Translations under genes and position numbers: made by a program
Notes under the pieces: generated by a model
Database searches by the model: none
Seen by the model: only the letters and a program-made list of their open reading frames with translations
Told to the model about the DNA's origin: nothing
Shown: positions 55,260 through 64,000 of the stretch, piece after piece
Position numbering within the stretch: the stretch's first letter is position 1
Layout: the number at the start of each line of letters is the position of its first letter
NCBI GenBank assembly: GCA_014529385.2
Contig: CM043959.1
Location: 56,147,253-56,211,252 of the forward strand
Source: Adiantum capillus-veneris
Lineage: Eukaryota; Streptophyta; Polypodiopsida; Polypodiales; Pteridaceae
Length of the DNA stretch: 64,000 nucleotides
Reading direction: 5' to 3'

Positions 55260-56167
55260 AGCCTATTCTTCACAAGACAATCTTGTTTGCTAAGTTTCAC
55301 ATATGGTGGCAATGGAACACTCAATGCCTTTCCCTTCTCCATATTGAAACGTTGCAAAACCTTGCCAATATACTCTATTTGAGATAACCAAATCAACTTC
55401 TTTGATCTGTCTCTCTCAATGCGTATACCAAGTATATGACTTGCCTCACCCATGTCTTTCATGTCAAACGATTTTGCCATCTTTGACTTCAAAGCTGAAA
55501 TTTCTTCCAAGTGCTTGCCAGCAATTAACATGTCATCCACATAAAAAATAAGGATCAGCCAACTGCCATCCTTAGCCTTCTTTGTATATAGACAGTGATC
55601 GAACTCACTACGTTTGTAGCCTTGAGAAAGCATAAACTTGTGGAACTTATGGTACCATGCCCTGGGTGATTGTTTTGAGCCATAAAGACTCTTTAACAAC
55701 TGGCATACCAAATCTTCCTTGCCTTTCTTAACAAACCCTTCTGGCTGCTGCATGTAAATTTCCACATCTAAATCACCATGCAAGAACGTTGTCTTGACAT
55801 CCATTTGGTGCAACACCAAATCTAATATGGCAACCAATGCAAGAAAGCATCTCAATGTAGTCATCTTGACCACCGGAGAGAAGACTTCATCAAAGTCAAT
55901 GCCTTGTTCTTGCTTAAATCCCTTGGCAAAAAGCCTTGCTTTGTACTTTGGCTGACTACCATGAGCGTTGATCTTATACCTGTAAACCCATTTACAAGGT
56001 AGAGCTTTTTTGCCCAGTGGTAATTTAACTAGCTTCCATGTCTGGTTTTTATGCAGAGATGTCATCTCTGACTGCATGGCCAATTGCCAATTCCCGAAGT
56101 CCTTCATTTGCACTGCTTCCTTGTAACATGAAGGGTCATTGCTATCAGTCAGCATGACATAGTTCAT
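55260..56167 (-). pseudogene. Copia reverse transcriptase region
   Basis: LPLGKKALPCKWVYRYK, FAKGFKQEQGIDFDEVFSPV, MDVKTTFLHGDL, PEGFVKKGKEDLVCQL, LYGSKQSPRAWY and LILIFYVDDMLIAG (catalytic YVDD near 55545-55534) follow the standard copia RT order. Confidence 0.95.
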
Positions 56168-56393
56168 AGATGGAACAAACCGATGAGGAGGTCATGTGAT
56201 ACGTCCAGATCTACGCAAAATAGGTGGCTCAGGCTCAGCCACAACCTGTGGTTCCAATCTATCCTGTCCTTGCTCCTCTTGAGCCCTGACATTTTGTCTT
56301 GCACGTGCATGTCCATCTTCTTGGAAGACAGCTCTTCTAATCTCCTCAACCCTCTCTGGTTTAGAATGATATTTGGATTCATTAAAGTGAACA

Positions 56394-57260
56394 TCATTGC
56401 TGCATAACCTTTCTGAATTCAAGATCCCAAAGTCTGTACCCCATCTCACCAGAATTACCATAGCCTAGAAAGATGCACTTTCTACTCTTTGGCTCAAGTT
56501 TGTTCCTAAATTCCTTTGGAACGTGAGTATATGCCTCACAGCCAAAGACTTTGAGATGCTTGTATGAGGGAATTTTTCCTGACCATACCATCTCTGGCAC
56601 TGAATCCTTCTGCAAAACCTTGCTAGGAGATCTATTTATAAGATGAACAGCTGTTGATACATCTTGAACCCAAAACCCATTTGACAGCTGTGCATTAGAC
56701 AACATACTTCTGACCTTCTCTTGTATGGTCCTATTCATCCTCTCAGCAACACGGTTTTGAGGAGGATTTTAAGGAGCAGTAAGTTCACGTTTTATACCTT
56801 GTGAATCACAAAAGTCTTGAAAGGCCTTTGAAACATACTCTCCACCATTGTCAGTGCGTAAGCATTTAAGCTTCTTGCCACTCTGATTCGCCACAAGTGT
56901 CACAAACGTTTTGAAAACAGTAAACGCTTCATGCTTGTTCTTGAGAAAGTAAACCCATACTTTCCTCGAGTAATCATCTATAAATGTCATAAAGTAAGAA
57001 GCTCCCCCTAGAGATAGGTTAGGCATAGGTCCACACAAATCACTATGAACAAGTGCCAACTGTGTATCTCTTCTACTACTTCTATGCTTATGTGGCTGCT
57101 GTGTTTGCTTACCATACAGACAATGTTCACAGAATTCAAAATCATTAAGTGAAAAGCCAGGAAAATAACCAGAACGAGACAAGATTTCCATTGCCTTCTT
57201 GGACATATGTCCTAACCGGCTATGCCACAAAGAAACGTTTGGCTGCTCGATTACATTGAT
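56394..57260 (-). pseudogene. Copia integrase region
   Basis: HHCC part WHSRLGHMSKKAMEIL...CEHCLYGKQTQQP, then HSDLCGPMP, FIDDYSRKVWVYFLK, RTDNGGEYVSKAFQ and, further on, HLINRSPSKVLQKDSVP and the C-terminal LKVFGCEAYTHVPKE with KCIFLGYGNSGEMGYRLW. All are typical copia integrase blocks. Confidence 0.93.
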
Positions 57261-57479
57261 TACATTTTTAGAGACATTTGATACATAAATCATGTAAAGT
57301 CCTCCAGACTTTACTCCATGTGCTACTGTCATAGAACCCTTGGATATCTTCCACATGTTCTGTCCAAAAGTGGTGATGTAGTCAGCATCATCAAGTAAAC
57401 CTGTGTTGATCAAGCTCTGAAACTTCAATTGAACATCTCCAACACCTAAGATCTCACATGTCTGCCCATTGCCTAGCCA

Positions 57480-57620
57480 AACATGATCTTTAGTGGTCAC
57501 ATAAGAGGTAAACCACTCCTTGTTTGGAGACACATGAAGTGATGCCCCTGAGTCTATAATCCAGTCACTTAGTGCATTTCCATCAGATGCTGTAAGAAGA
57601 GCTGAGTCCATTGTATTCTT
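57480..57620 (-). pseudogene. Copia protease region
   Basis: LSDWIIDSGASLHVSPNKEW contains the DSG active site of copia proteases (about 57565-57550). Confidence 0.88.
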
Positions 57621-57766
57621 CAAGAAGTAGATGTCTCTTGACACTAGACTGTCATCCTCTGCAACAGTGTTTGTCACATTTATTTTTCTTGAATCTTCAC
57701 TGAGGACTTGTTCTTCTCACCATGGTCTTCAGCTTTCTCTTTGCCTTTTTCTGCTTTCCATTCTCT

Positions 57767-57808
57767 GCAGTCTCTTTTCATGTGACCCTTCTTGCCACAA
57801 TGGTAGCA
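57767..57808 (-). pseudogene. Copia Gag zinc knuckle
   Basis: CYHCGKKGHMKRDC, canonical CX2CX4HX4C. Between here and the primer site (57809-58606) no other Gag block was recognised. Confidence 0.85.
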
Positions 57809-58606
57809 TTCGTCTCAACGGCAGTAAAGCAAAGATGCAATCCCAATTGTCTAACTCACAGTCAATACATCCTAGCTGCCTATCTAAGGGTGCTTGAGGG
57901 ATCGCTCCAAGACCTGTATCACCGAAAGGATCTCAACATTCGGGAATCCCCCAGCTCAATAAAACCTCACTCGACCCTCAACAAAGACTGCAGTAAATCT
58001 GACAATACATAGACTTCCCACAAAGTCATACATCCACAAATTTCCCACTATATGTTGTAACTGCTGCGGGGGTTGTTTGCTACGTGACTCACAACCACAG
58101 CAAACCCTTAACAGACATACGTCCTCTCTGACAATACATCCCATGTGGAAGTATCTGCAATGTCAGGATGAAATCTGGAATATCAAGCAGAAAACACAAG
58201 CTACTTGATGAACTAGTGGATGTCACCTACAGTCTGTGTGTAGATGCGCCCGTGTCGTATGTGACACGCCTCCAAGAACTGTGAGCCGTCCTTCGATGTG
58301 TAGACAACCACAAATCAACACTCTGGGAGTGCCGATATCCTCAGAACCTACAGTTGTAGGCCGAGACCCCAAATTTGCAGAGTCGGATCTGCACCCGCCA
58401 AGACCACGTAGTCGAAAAATGGCCTGCGCAGAACTTTGTCGAAGCCGAACAGTGGTCGAGATGACCTCAGAATGAAATTCTGAGAACACCGAATCCTTCC
58501 AGCTCTCCCACAGGATTTGGGGCCGTGTTTTCGCCTGTTGAATCTCACTCCAATATGAGCAGGTGACTCTGGCTACCTGCAAATGCTGCCCCGAGCCTCG
58601 ATCTGA

Positions 58607-58618
58607 GCTCTGATACCA
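58607..58618 (-). other. Copia primer binding site, tRNA-iMet type
   Basis: Minus strand TGGTATCAGAGC, two bases from the LTR. Confidence 0.9.
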
Positions 58619-58620
58619 GT

Positions 58621-58812
58621 TGAAGGAGTACGAGCGGAAGTGAGACACGAGAGAGAGTGCGAGAAGAAGAGCACGAAGATATGGTGAACTCGCTCTACTG
58701 TAATGTGTAGAGCATAGTGATTTCTTATTAGGTTTTAACAAAAGAATATTTGTACATACCTGGCGGCCCGCCCACTTACCTGGGCGACCACATTGGGCTT
58801 TATACCCCAACA
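58621..58812 (-). repeat. Copia 5' LTR
   Basis: 192 bp, about 95% identical to 54310-54501. Confidence 0.95.
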
Positions 58813-58817
58813 ACTAG
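58813..58817. repeat. Target-site duplication ACTAG, right copy (copia)
   Basis: Matches 54305-54309. The LINE resumes here. Confidence 0.93.
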
Positions 58818-59560
58818 AGTGGGTTAGTTTCTAGAAAAGTGACCCAGGTGTCCACAGTGGTAGAAAGAACCTGAGAGGTTTCCGCACTTCAGAGAGATAA
58901 CTAACCTGTCAACAAATTCTAGCTCTATCTCCATGGTCTCAGGCATGGCTTTGTCAGTATCCCACATTACACATGCTCGATTGCTTTGAGGGTAGTTAAT
59001 GGTAGGGGAGAACAAAACTTTACCAAGTGATGCAACTAGACCTTTGATGCATGGCCATAAGAAAGCAGGTAAATCAATGAAATCAACCAGCAAGGGTAGT
59101 TAGATAGCAGCTCTTCTTTGATTTTTTTGATAGGTTGCCATGGGAAGACATGGACAACCTGCCCCCGCGGAGAATGATAGTAGAAGCATTTTGAAATGCC
59201 CTTTGATCTTCAGCAGTAAAAAACAAAACTTTATATAGCTGTGAGCCATTGTAGAACACTTTATCTACTACCACAGATTTCTTGAAGCCTTGGTCTAAGA
59301 AGCCAACAATTTCATTCAGAGAAGGGAGCTTGCTAGTAAAATATAGCACAATAGCACGAGATCTGAAAACAGATACTTGCGACACTATAGCTACAACAAG
59401 AATGGTGACTTTGTGTGCTCCTTTAACCAAAGGGTCAGATGTTAAAGCTTCAGTAAGACACTCAATAAGCTCACCACAGACAAGACATCATTATCAACCA
59501 CCACAGGAGATAGTGAAGCTTCACGAGGATTAAGGCATAACACTATGGGGAGAGCCATTG
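58818..59560 (-). pseudogene. LINE ORF1, N-terminal part (DUF4283-like plus knuckle remnant)
   Basis: From the minus-strand ATG near 59555 (MALPIVLCLNPREASLSP) the protein continues with VFRSRAIVLYFTSKLPSLNE, YKVLFFTAEDQRAFQNAS and IILRGGRLSMS, the DUF4283 pattern of plant L1 ORF1 RNA-binding proteins. Near 58860-58820 FYHCGHLGHFSRN is a knuckle whose first and last Cys are replaced by F and N. The copia element inserted right after it. Two or more frame changes are present. Confidence 0.75.
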
Positions 59561-59655
59561 TGCAAAAAAATCAAATGAGGACCTGATTATGTGTCAAATG
59601 GAGAAGGAAGTTGTGTTGTGGTCATAGTGAGGAGTCACAGCCGAGCGATTAATAT

Positions 59656-59658
<3 letters not shown>

Positions 59659-59698
<40 letters not shown>
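59659..59698. repeat. CT microsatellite
   Basis: (CT)n, 40 bp, just beyond the 5' end of the LINE. Confidence 0.95.
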
Positions 59699-59702
<4 letters not shown>

Positions 59703-59775
59703 CTCTATGCACCTAGCTTAGGTAGCATTGTCTCTATGTACTCATTTCCATCTCACTCCCTAATCTTCTTATGTA

Positions 59776-59778
<3 letters not shown>

Positions 59779-59838
<60 letters not shown>
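59779..59838. repeat. CT microsatellite
   Basis: (TC)n, about 60 bp, preceded by CCATCTCACTCCCTAATCTT, which resembles 49124-49152 at the other end of the LINE. Confidence 0.95.
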
Positions 59839-59842
<4 letters not shown>

Positions 59843-59930
59843 TACCTCTCCATTTCTCACACTATCACTCTTGACTTCTCTTACCTCTCTCTCCTTTCTT
59901 GTTTCCTCCTTGAGTCACTCCCTTTGTCTA

Positions 59931-60031
<101 letters not shown>

Positions 60032-60253
60032 CAGCCGTTTTTTGACCTAATAGACAACAATTCACTCTTTTGACAATAACTTCTTCATCCAAACTCTGAT
60101 TTGGGTGATCTATAGCCTCAATCAAAGAGCACAACACCCTCTACGCATTGATGTAAAGATAAAAAAATTTAGAGCTATGAAAGACATTTTTGTAGGAGAT
60201 TTTTTGAAGTGAACAGGTTCAAGAAAGTGGACTTTTATCTCTTATTTTACATA

Positions 60254-61243
60254 CAATGTCTGCCGACACTTGCAAGGGTTCTTCTTCTTCAACAAGGTCC
60301 ACAACCATTGTGGAAAATGATCCCAAATCCTTTAAGTGTGGAGATAGCAACACAACCACTCAATCAATGACACTGGAAACCATGATCATGGTATACTTGG
60401 TATCATTTTGCAAAAGATCGTAAACAAACAAGGTGAAGACTTATGGGCACTTGCAATAATGGAGAATGTCACTCTAAGGGTAGAGTGTGGCTGAGAATGA
60501 TAATATCAAGAGGACACTTGAGATGCAAACAACATGTTTGATGCAGCTTGAAGAGGAAGTCAAGGAATGTAAATGCTCTCTTGCGGACTTGAATTCTTTG
60601 AAGGAGCGCATGAGCAAAGTAGAGCATGACCATGTATTGAAAGAGGAGAAACTTGAAACCATGAGCCGGGATGTATGCGACATGAAAAATGTATACACAA
60701 ACAAGACTTGGCCTGATGTATGTGGTAACAATGTGGTTCCTAATTCCTCACTCATGCAAGCTATGGCTCAAACAAAGAATGTTGAGAATCCAGATGTGGA
60801 GAAGTTGAAGGAACGGGAGTGATGTTCCAAGAACATTTTTATTCATGAAATTTTCGAAGAGAAGTTAGAGACACATCCTCTCTTGCCGTTGTTACCAAAG
60901 TTTCTTCAAACCCCACTTTGGCAAGTCCGGAGTTATGGTCTATGGAGCACATAGAGTGGTTAAGCAAGGAGCTCCTCACTCGAGAGAATGGCCAATTGTA
61001 CGCACCATGTCGTATGAGACCAAACAAAAGATTATCCCTAATAATAGTTGGATCTATTTGAGGGATACAAAATGTTTTGTATGTGAAGATCGCACTATTA
61101 AGAAAAAATATATGTGTTGCAAGGGATACAAGGAAAGGATAAGAAAAACAAGGATATCTCTCACGAAGAAAACGTGCCCAAGGAGGAGGAAAGTCCCTCG
61201 AGAAAATAGGGATGCACAACCTATAAGGCCACGTTACAATTGA
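60254..61243 (+). pseudogene. Second LINE ORF1-like region (coiled coil)
   Basis: It starts MSADTCKGSSSSTRSTTI. A coiled-coil stretch LEEEVKECKCSLADLNSLKE and MSKVEHDHVLKEEKLETM lies at 60545-60665. A basic C-terminal part (CKGYKERIRKTRISLTKK, 61120-61180) would suit RNA binding. Stops lie between these parts. Confidence 0.5.
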
Positions 61244-62105
61244 AAATATGATTTTGGAATTGCAATGGGTACCCATAGAATCCGGGGGGGTGACATTGAT
61301 GAACTAATAAGAAAAGCCAATATTGTACTTCTCGTCGAAATTTGGGAGCATGATACACAAGGATTAGCGGCTTGGAGGATTACAATGTACATTCATTGAT
61401 GTGGTCAAAGAATCTCAAGCAGCAAAGAGAGCAAGGAGGGGTAGCATGTATGGTTAAGGAAGGATTGGAAGATGTTATATCGATTGTGAAAGATGAAAAG
61501 TACAAATGTTATGTATCGTTAAAAATTACGACACCAAAAGGAGTACCCATTTTTGTAGCCGGTTCCTACATTCCTCATCATGATTCTCCCGTTTATGCTT
61601 GCATGGATAGAGATCGGCCATTTTTTGATTTAGAAGAGGAAATTGCTTATTTCAAAGGAAGAGGTGATGTTATTGTATTTGGAGATATGAGTGCTCGCAC
61701 AAAAACATTGCAACATGATAATCAATAATTTGATATGCCATGCATTTCAAGGGAGCTGGAGGAGGTTCACTTGTATGATTGTACTTCAATGGATGAGAAG
61801 GAAAAAAGATCATTATGGAAAGTTACTTTTACACATGTGTAATAGCACAGGTATGCTCATTGCCAATGGGGTATCTTTATGGAGTGGAATCAATGGACTT
61901 ACATGTAGAAAACATAATGGGGATAGTGTGATTGACTATATGCTACTCTCGAAAGACATCATGTATCACATAAAGAGTTTTATGATTGGCCAATGGACCT
62001 CAAAATCAGACCATCGGACCTTATGTATTGACCTTGCATGTGAAGAAGTAATGAAGCATGATAATCTCAGCCAAAGGGAAGTTATCACTGTGTATGGATT
62101 TTAGA
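61244..62105 (+). pseudogene. Second LINE endonuclease
   Basis: IDELIRKANIVLLVEIWEHD (61290-61350, catalytic Glu in VEIW), then VACMVKEGLEDVISIVKDEK, PIFVAGSYIPHHDSPV, DVIVFGDMSART (usual form GD.N.R) and DSVIDYMLLSKD with the terminal KSDHRTLCIDL (catalytic SDH). It would nick target DNA. Confidence 0.8.
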
Positions 62106-63660
62106 TGGACACCAATGTATATTGAAATGGTTGAGAAAAAGTTATGGATGACAAAGCTTCAATATTATGCACCATTGGAAACTAAACGAGAAGCTTTCAA
62201 GAAAGTTATTTGTTCTTGTGCCAAAGAATTCTTTGCCATAAAGCATCTCCATGGTATCAACAAAGATAGATCACACAAAAGGTGGTTTGATGAAGAATGT
62301 CAAGATGCTCAAAAGTCCTTATGAAGCTTGATGCAACTATGCATATAGACAATTATCAAAGTCATTTGCATACATACAAGGCATTGATTCAAAAAAAGAG
62401 AAGAAGATGGGAAGTAAAGCAACAACTTTCTCAAGTTCAAAAGAAGGCACATGCATGTGGAAGATTTTGGAGAAACTTGAGGGGCAAGCGGGTTGAGAAT
62501 TTTGGTAACTTGAGTCTTGTGGATATGTACACACATTGTAGGCAATTTTATGAGAAACCTAATAATGAAAAAATACCACTTTATGGTTCACACCCATGTA
62601 TAACCTCTTTTTTTACTATTGAGGATGTATGCGGTGGTCTTGAAAAGTTGGCCACTTGCAAAGCGAGAGATCTTCAAGGTATCAAGCCGGAGATGATCAA
62701 ATGGATGGAACATTTTACCCATGAGTGGATTTGGGATAATTTTGACCTTGGACTTCAAAATGGTATGCCTTATGATTGGAGTACTAATTGGGTTAATCCT
62801 TTGCATAAAGGACAGGATGTAAATAATGTAACCAACTACCGGACTATAATGATCGGGCCTCTTATGGAAAAGTTATTTGGGTGCATAATGGAGATGAACT
62901 TGAGTGATTGAGTTGAAGAGAATGACAAGCGTGCAAAAGGACAAGCGGGTTTTTATCGATGCCATAGCACCATTGATCATCTTGTCACTCTCCGTGTTCT
63001 CATGGAGAAAACTCAGTTTTTGAAAGGAAAGTGATTGTATTGTTGTTTTGTGGACTTGAAAAAAGCCTTCGATATGATTCCACGTAACAATTTGTGGATA
63101 AGGATGGAATAACTCTAAGTGCCAAGTGAGTTTATGCTTGAGGTTTCACAACTATCAGAAGGTGATGTATCAATTGCACATGGGAAGAGGAATTTCAAAA
63201 AAAAATGTAAGCTCTATTGGGGTTAAACAAGGATGTCCATTGCCACCAACTCTCTTTGGTCTATGCATTGATCAATTGGAACAAAGTGTACTTGACTTCA
63301 TGCAAGAATAAGGCATTGAAGAGGTCACTATTTGCAATCTGGTAATCATGCTTTTGTTGTATGCAGATGATGTAGTGCTTCTAGCACACACTTTAGAAGA
63401 TGCACAAAAGCTTATGGTTGTCCTTGAGAACTTTTCTTGCATAGTGGACTGATTGTGAATGAATCCAAAATGAAGGTTATGCTTGTAAAAATCAACCATA
63501 AGGAGAATTCATGCATTGTGTACAACAATGAGACACTTGAAGTTGCTGAGAGATTTAAGTACCTTGGCCTTGTGGTTCCGGACAATCACAAGTGGCATGA
63601 ATGCGCTATGCGTCATTTGGAAGCATGAAAGAGAGCATATTATGCATTTGATAACATGTG
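62106..63660 (+). pseudogene. Second LINE reverse transcriptase
   Basis: Blocks in order: CKARDLQGIKPEMIKWM (62660), VNPLHKGQDVNNVTNYRTIM (62790), GQAGFYRCHSTIDHLVTL (62943), CCFVDLKKAFDMIPRNNLW (63040, catalytic D), GVKQGCPLPPTLFGLCID (63220), LLYADDVVLLAHTLEDA (63353, catalytic DD) and RFKYLGLVVPDNHKW (63555). Several stops and frameshifts separate them. Confidence 0.88.
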
Positions 63661-64000
63661 TAATGTGGGAAACATCAAGTGTTGGGCTCTCAAGAAGTAC
63701 CTTTTCGATGCATGGGTGACACCGGTTCTTCTTTATGGAGTTGAAGTGTGGGGTAGGAGCATTTCAAAGTCTTCTTGGAAAGAGTTTGAGAATTTCCAAA
63801 AGTATTTTCCTACAAACTTTCTCCAAGTTAAGACACAAACACCATATATGCTCCTACTTCTTGAGTCGGGATCTCTTCCGATTGAGGTCATGGGCATGAA
63901 AAAGGTTGTGGAGTACATGATAAATATGTGTCAAAACCCCTCACATCGACTTCCTACAATTGCATGGGAAGCAAGCAAAAAAGTTCAAAAGATGCATAAA
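63661..64000 (+). pseudogene. Second LINE C-terminal domain
   Basis: WALKKYLFDAWVTPVLLYGV, EVWGRSISKSSWKEFENFQK and MGMKKVVEYMINMCQNPSHR run open to the window edge. This region follows the thumb in non-L1 LINEs. Function unknown. Confidence 0.75.

Larger units (their letters stand above)
54310..58812 (-). mobile_element. Ty1/copia retrotransposon inserted in the LINE
   Basis: 4.5 kb, minus strand. Two 192-bp LTRs, initiator-Met primer site 58618-58607, polypurine GTTGTGGGAGGT at the other end, and ACTAG duplications. Parts in order: knuckle, protease, integrase, RT, RNase H (copia order). LTRs differ at about 10 of 192 positions (5%), so the insertion is older than A and B. The coding region is broken in a handful of places. 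Confidence 0.95.
49215..59560 (-). mobile_element. L1-like LINE, minus strand, with two LTR-element insertions
   Basis: Minus-strand order: ORF1 (59560-58813, then 54304-53769), endonuclease (53768-53200), reverse transcriptase (about 52700-51400), a C-terminal part and a zinc-finger-like end (to about 49570). Removing the copia element and the solo LTR leaves about 5.2 kb, near the size of a full plant L1. Several stops and frame changes show that it is dead. The gene order and ORF1 type fit plant L1 (DUF4283-like plus knuckle). Confidence 0.85.
60240..64000 (+). mobile_element. Second LINE, plus strand, running off the window
   Basis: It begins with ORF1-like sequence at 60254, followed by an APE endonuclease, an RT with a YADD box, and a C-terminal domain that continues to the last base. 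It belongs to a different lineage from the L1-like LINE: the C-terminus (YGVEVWG, SKSSWKEFENFQKYF) is of the kind often annotated after animal-like 'craniofacial development protein 2-like' LINEs. Frame changes and stops show that it is decayed, with at least eight along the RT half. Confidence 0.85.

Overview
The window is a densely nested transposon landscape typical of a large land-plant genome. I see no recognisable host gene, rRNA, tRNA or CRISPR. The plant call rests on Ty3/gypsy elements primed by tRNA-Asp in the Athila/Tat style, a Ty1/copia element primed by initiator tRNA-Met, a plant L1-type LINE, and coding sequence found only in transposons. The species cannot be fixed from sequence alone. 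A non-model land plant such as a fern, lycophyte or conifer is possible, but that is a guess.

Layout. 1-1276: tail of an Athila/Tat-like fossil. 1399-5750: an LTR region and a second Ty3/gypsy fossil with an initiator-Met primer site. 6290-8832: pol remains of another Athila/Tat-like fossil, whose flank resumes at 38381. 8833-38375: element B, a minus-strand non-autonomous LTR element with flanking AATAA duplications. 11874-31025: element A, a plus-strand 19.2 kb Athila/Tat-like element inserted into B with flanking TCTGC duplications. 38381-45294: remains of coiled-coil accessory ORFs of the A type and a probable LTR. 45295-49150: AT-rich sequence with scattered chromovirus-like integrase fragments. 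49215-59560: a minus-strand L1-like LINE holding a copia solo LTR (49998-50651) and a copia element (54310-58812, ACTAG duplications). 60240-64000: a second LINE, plus strand, running off the window.

How the parts fit. A and B look like an autonomous/non-autonomous pair. They share the primer site, the sequence after it, the R-U5 half of the LTR, a tyrosine-rich Gag N-terminus, an unusual zinc knuckle and a 3' protease-like plus W-x-P-K module. Both carry spaced 24-bp perfect palindromes in the leader. The palindrome sequence differs between A and B by a compensated base pair, with spacings near 124 and 284 bp in both. In A a second palindrome array precedes a block of accessory ORFs. LTR divergence by hand count is about 1.3% for A, 1.9% for B and 5% for the copia element, which agrees with the nesting order. 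The palindrome arrays, the second protease-like module and the tandem integrase zinc-binding domains are the most promising novelties. All coordinates were counted by eye and may be off by a few bases.
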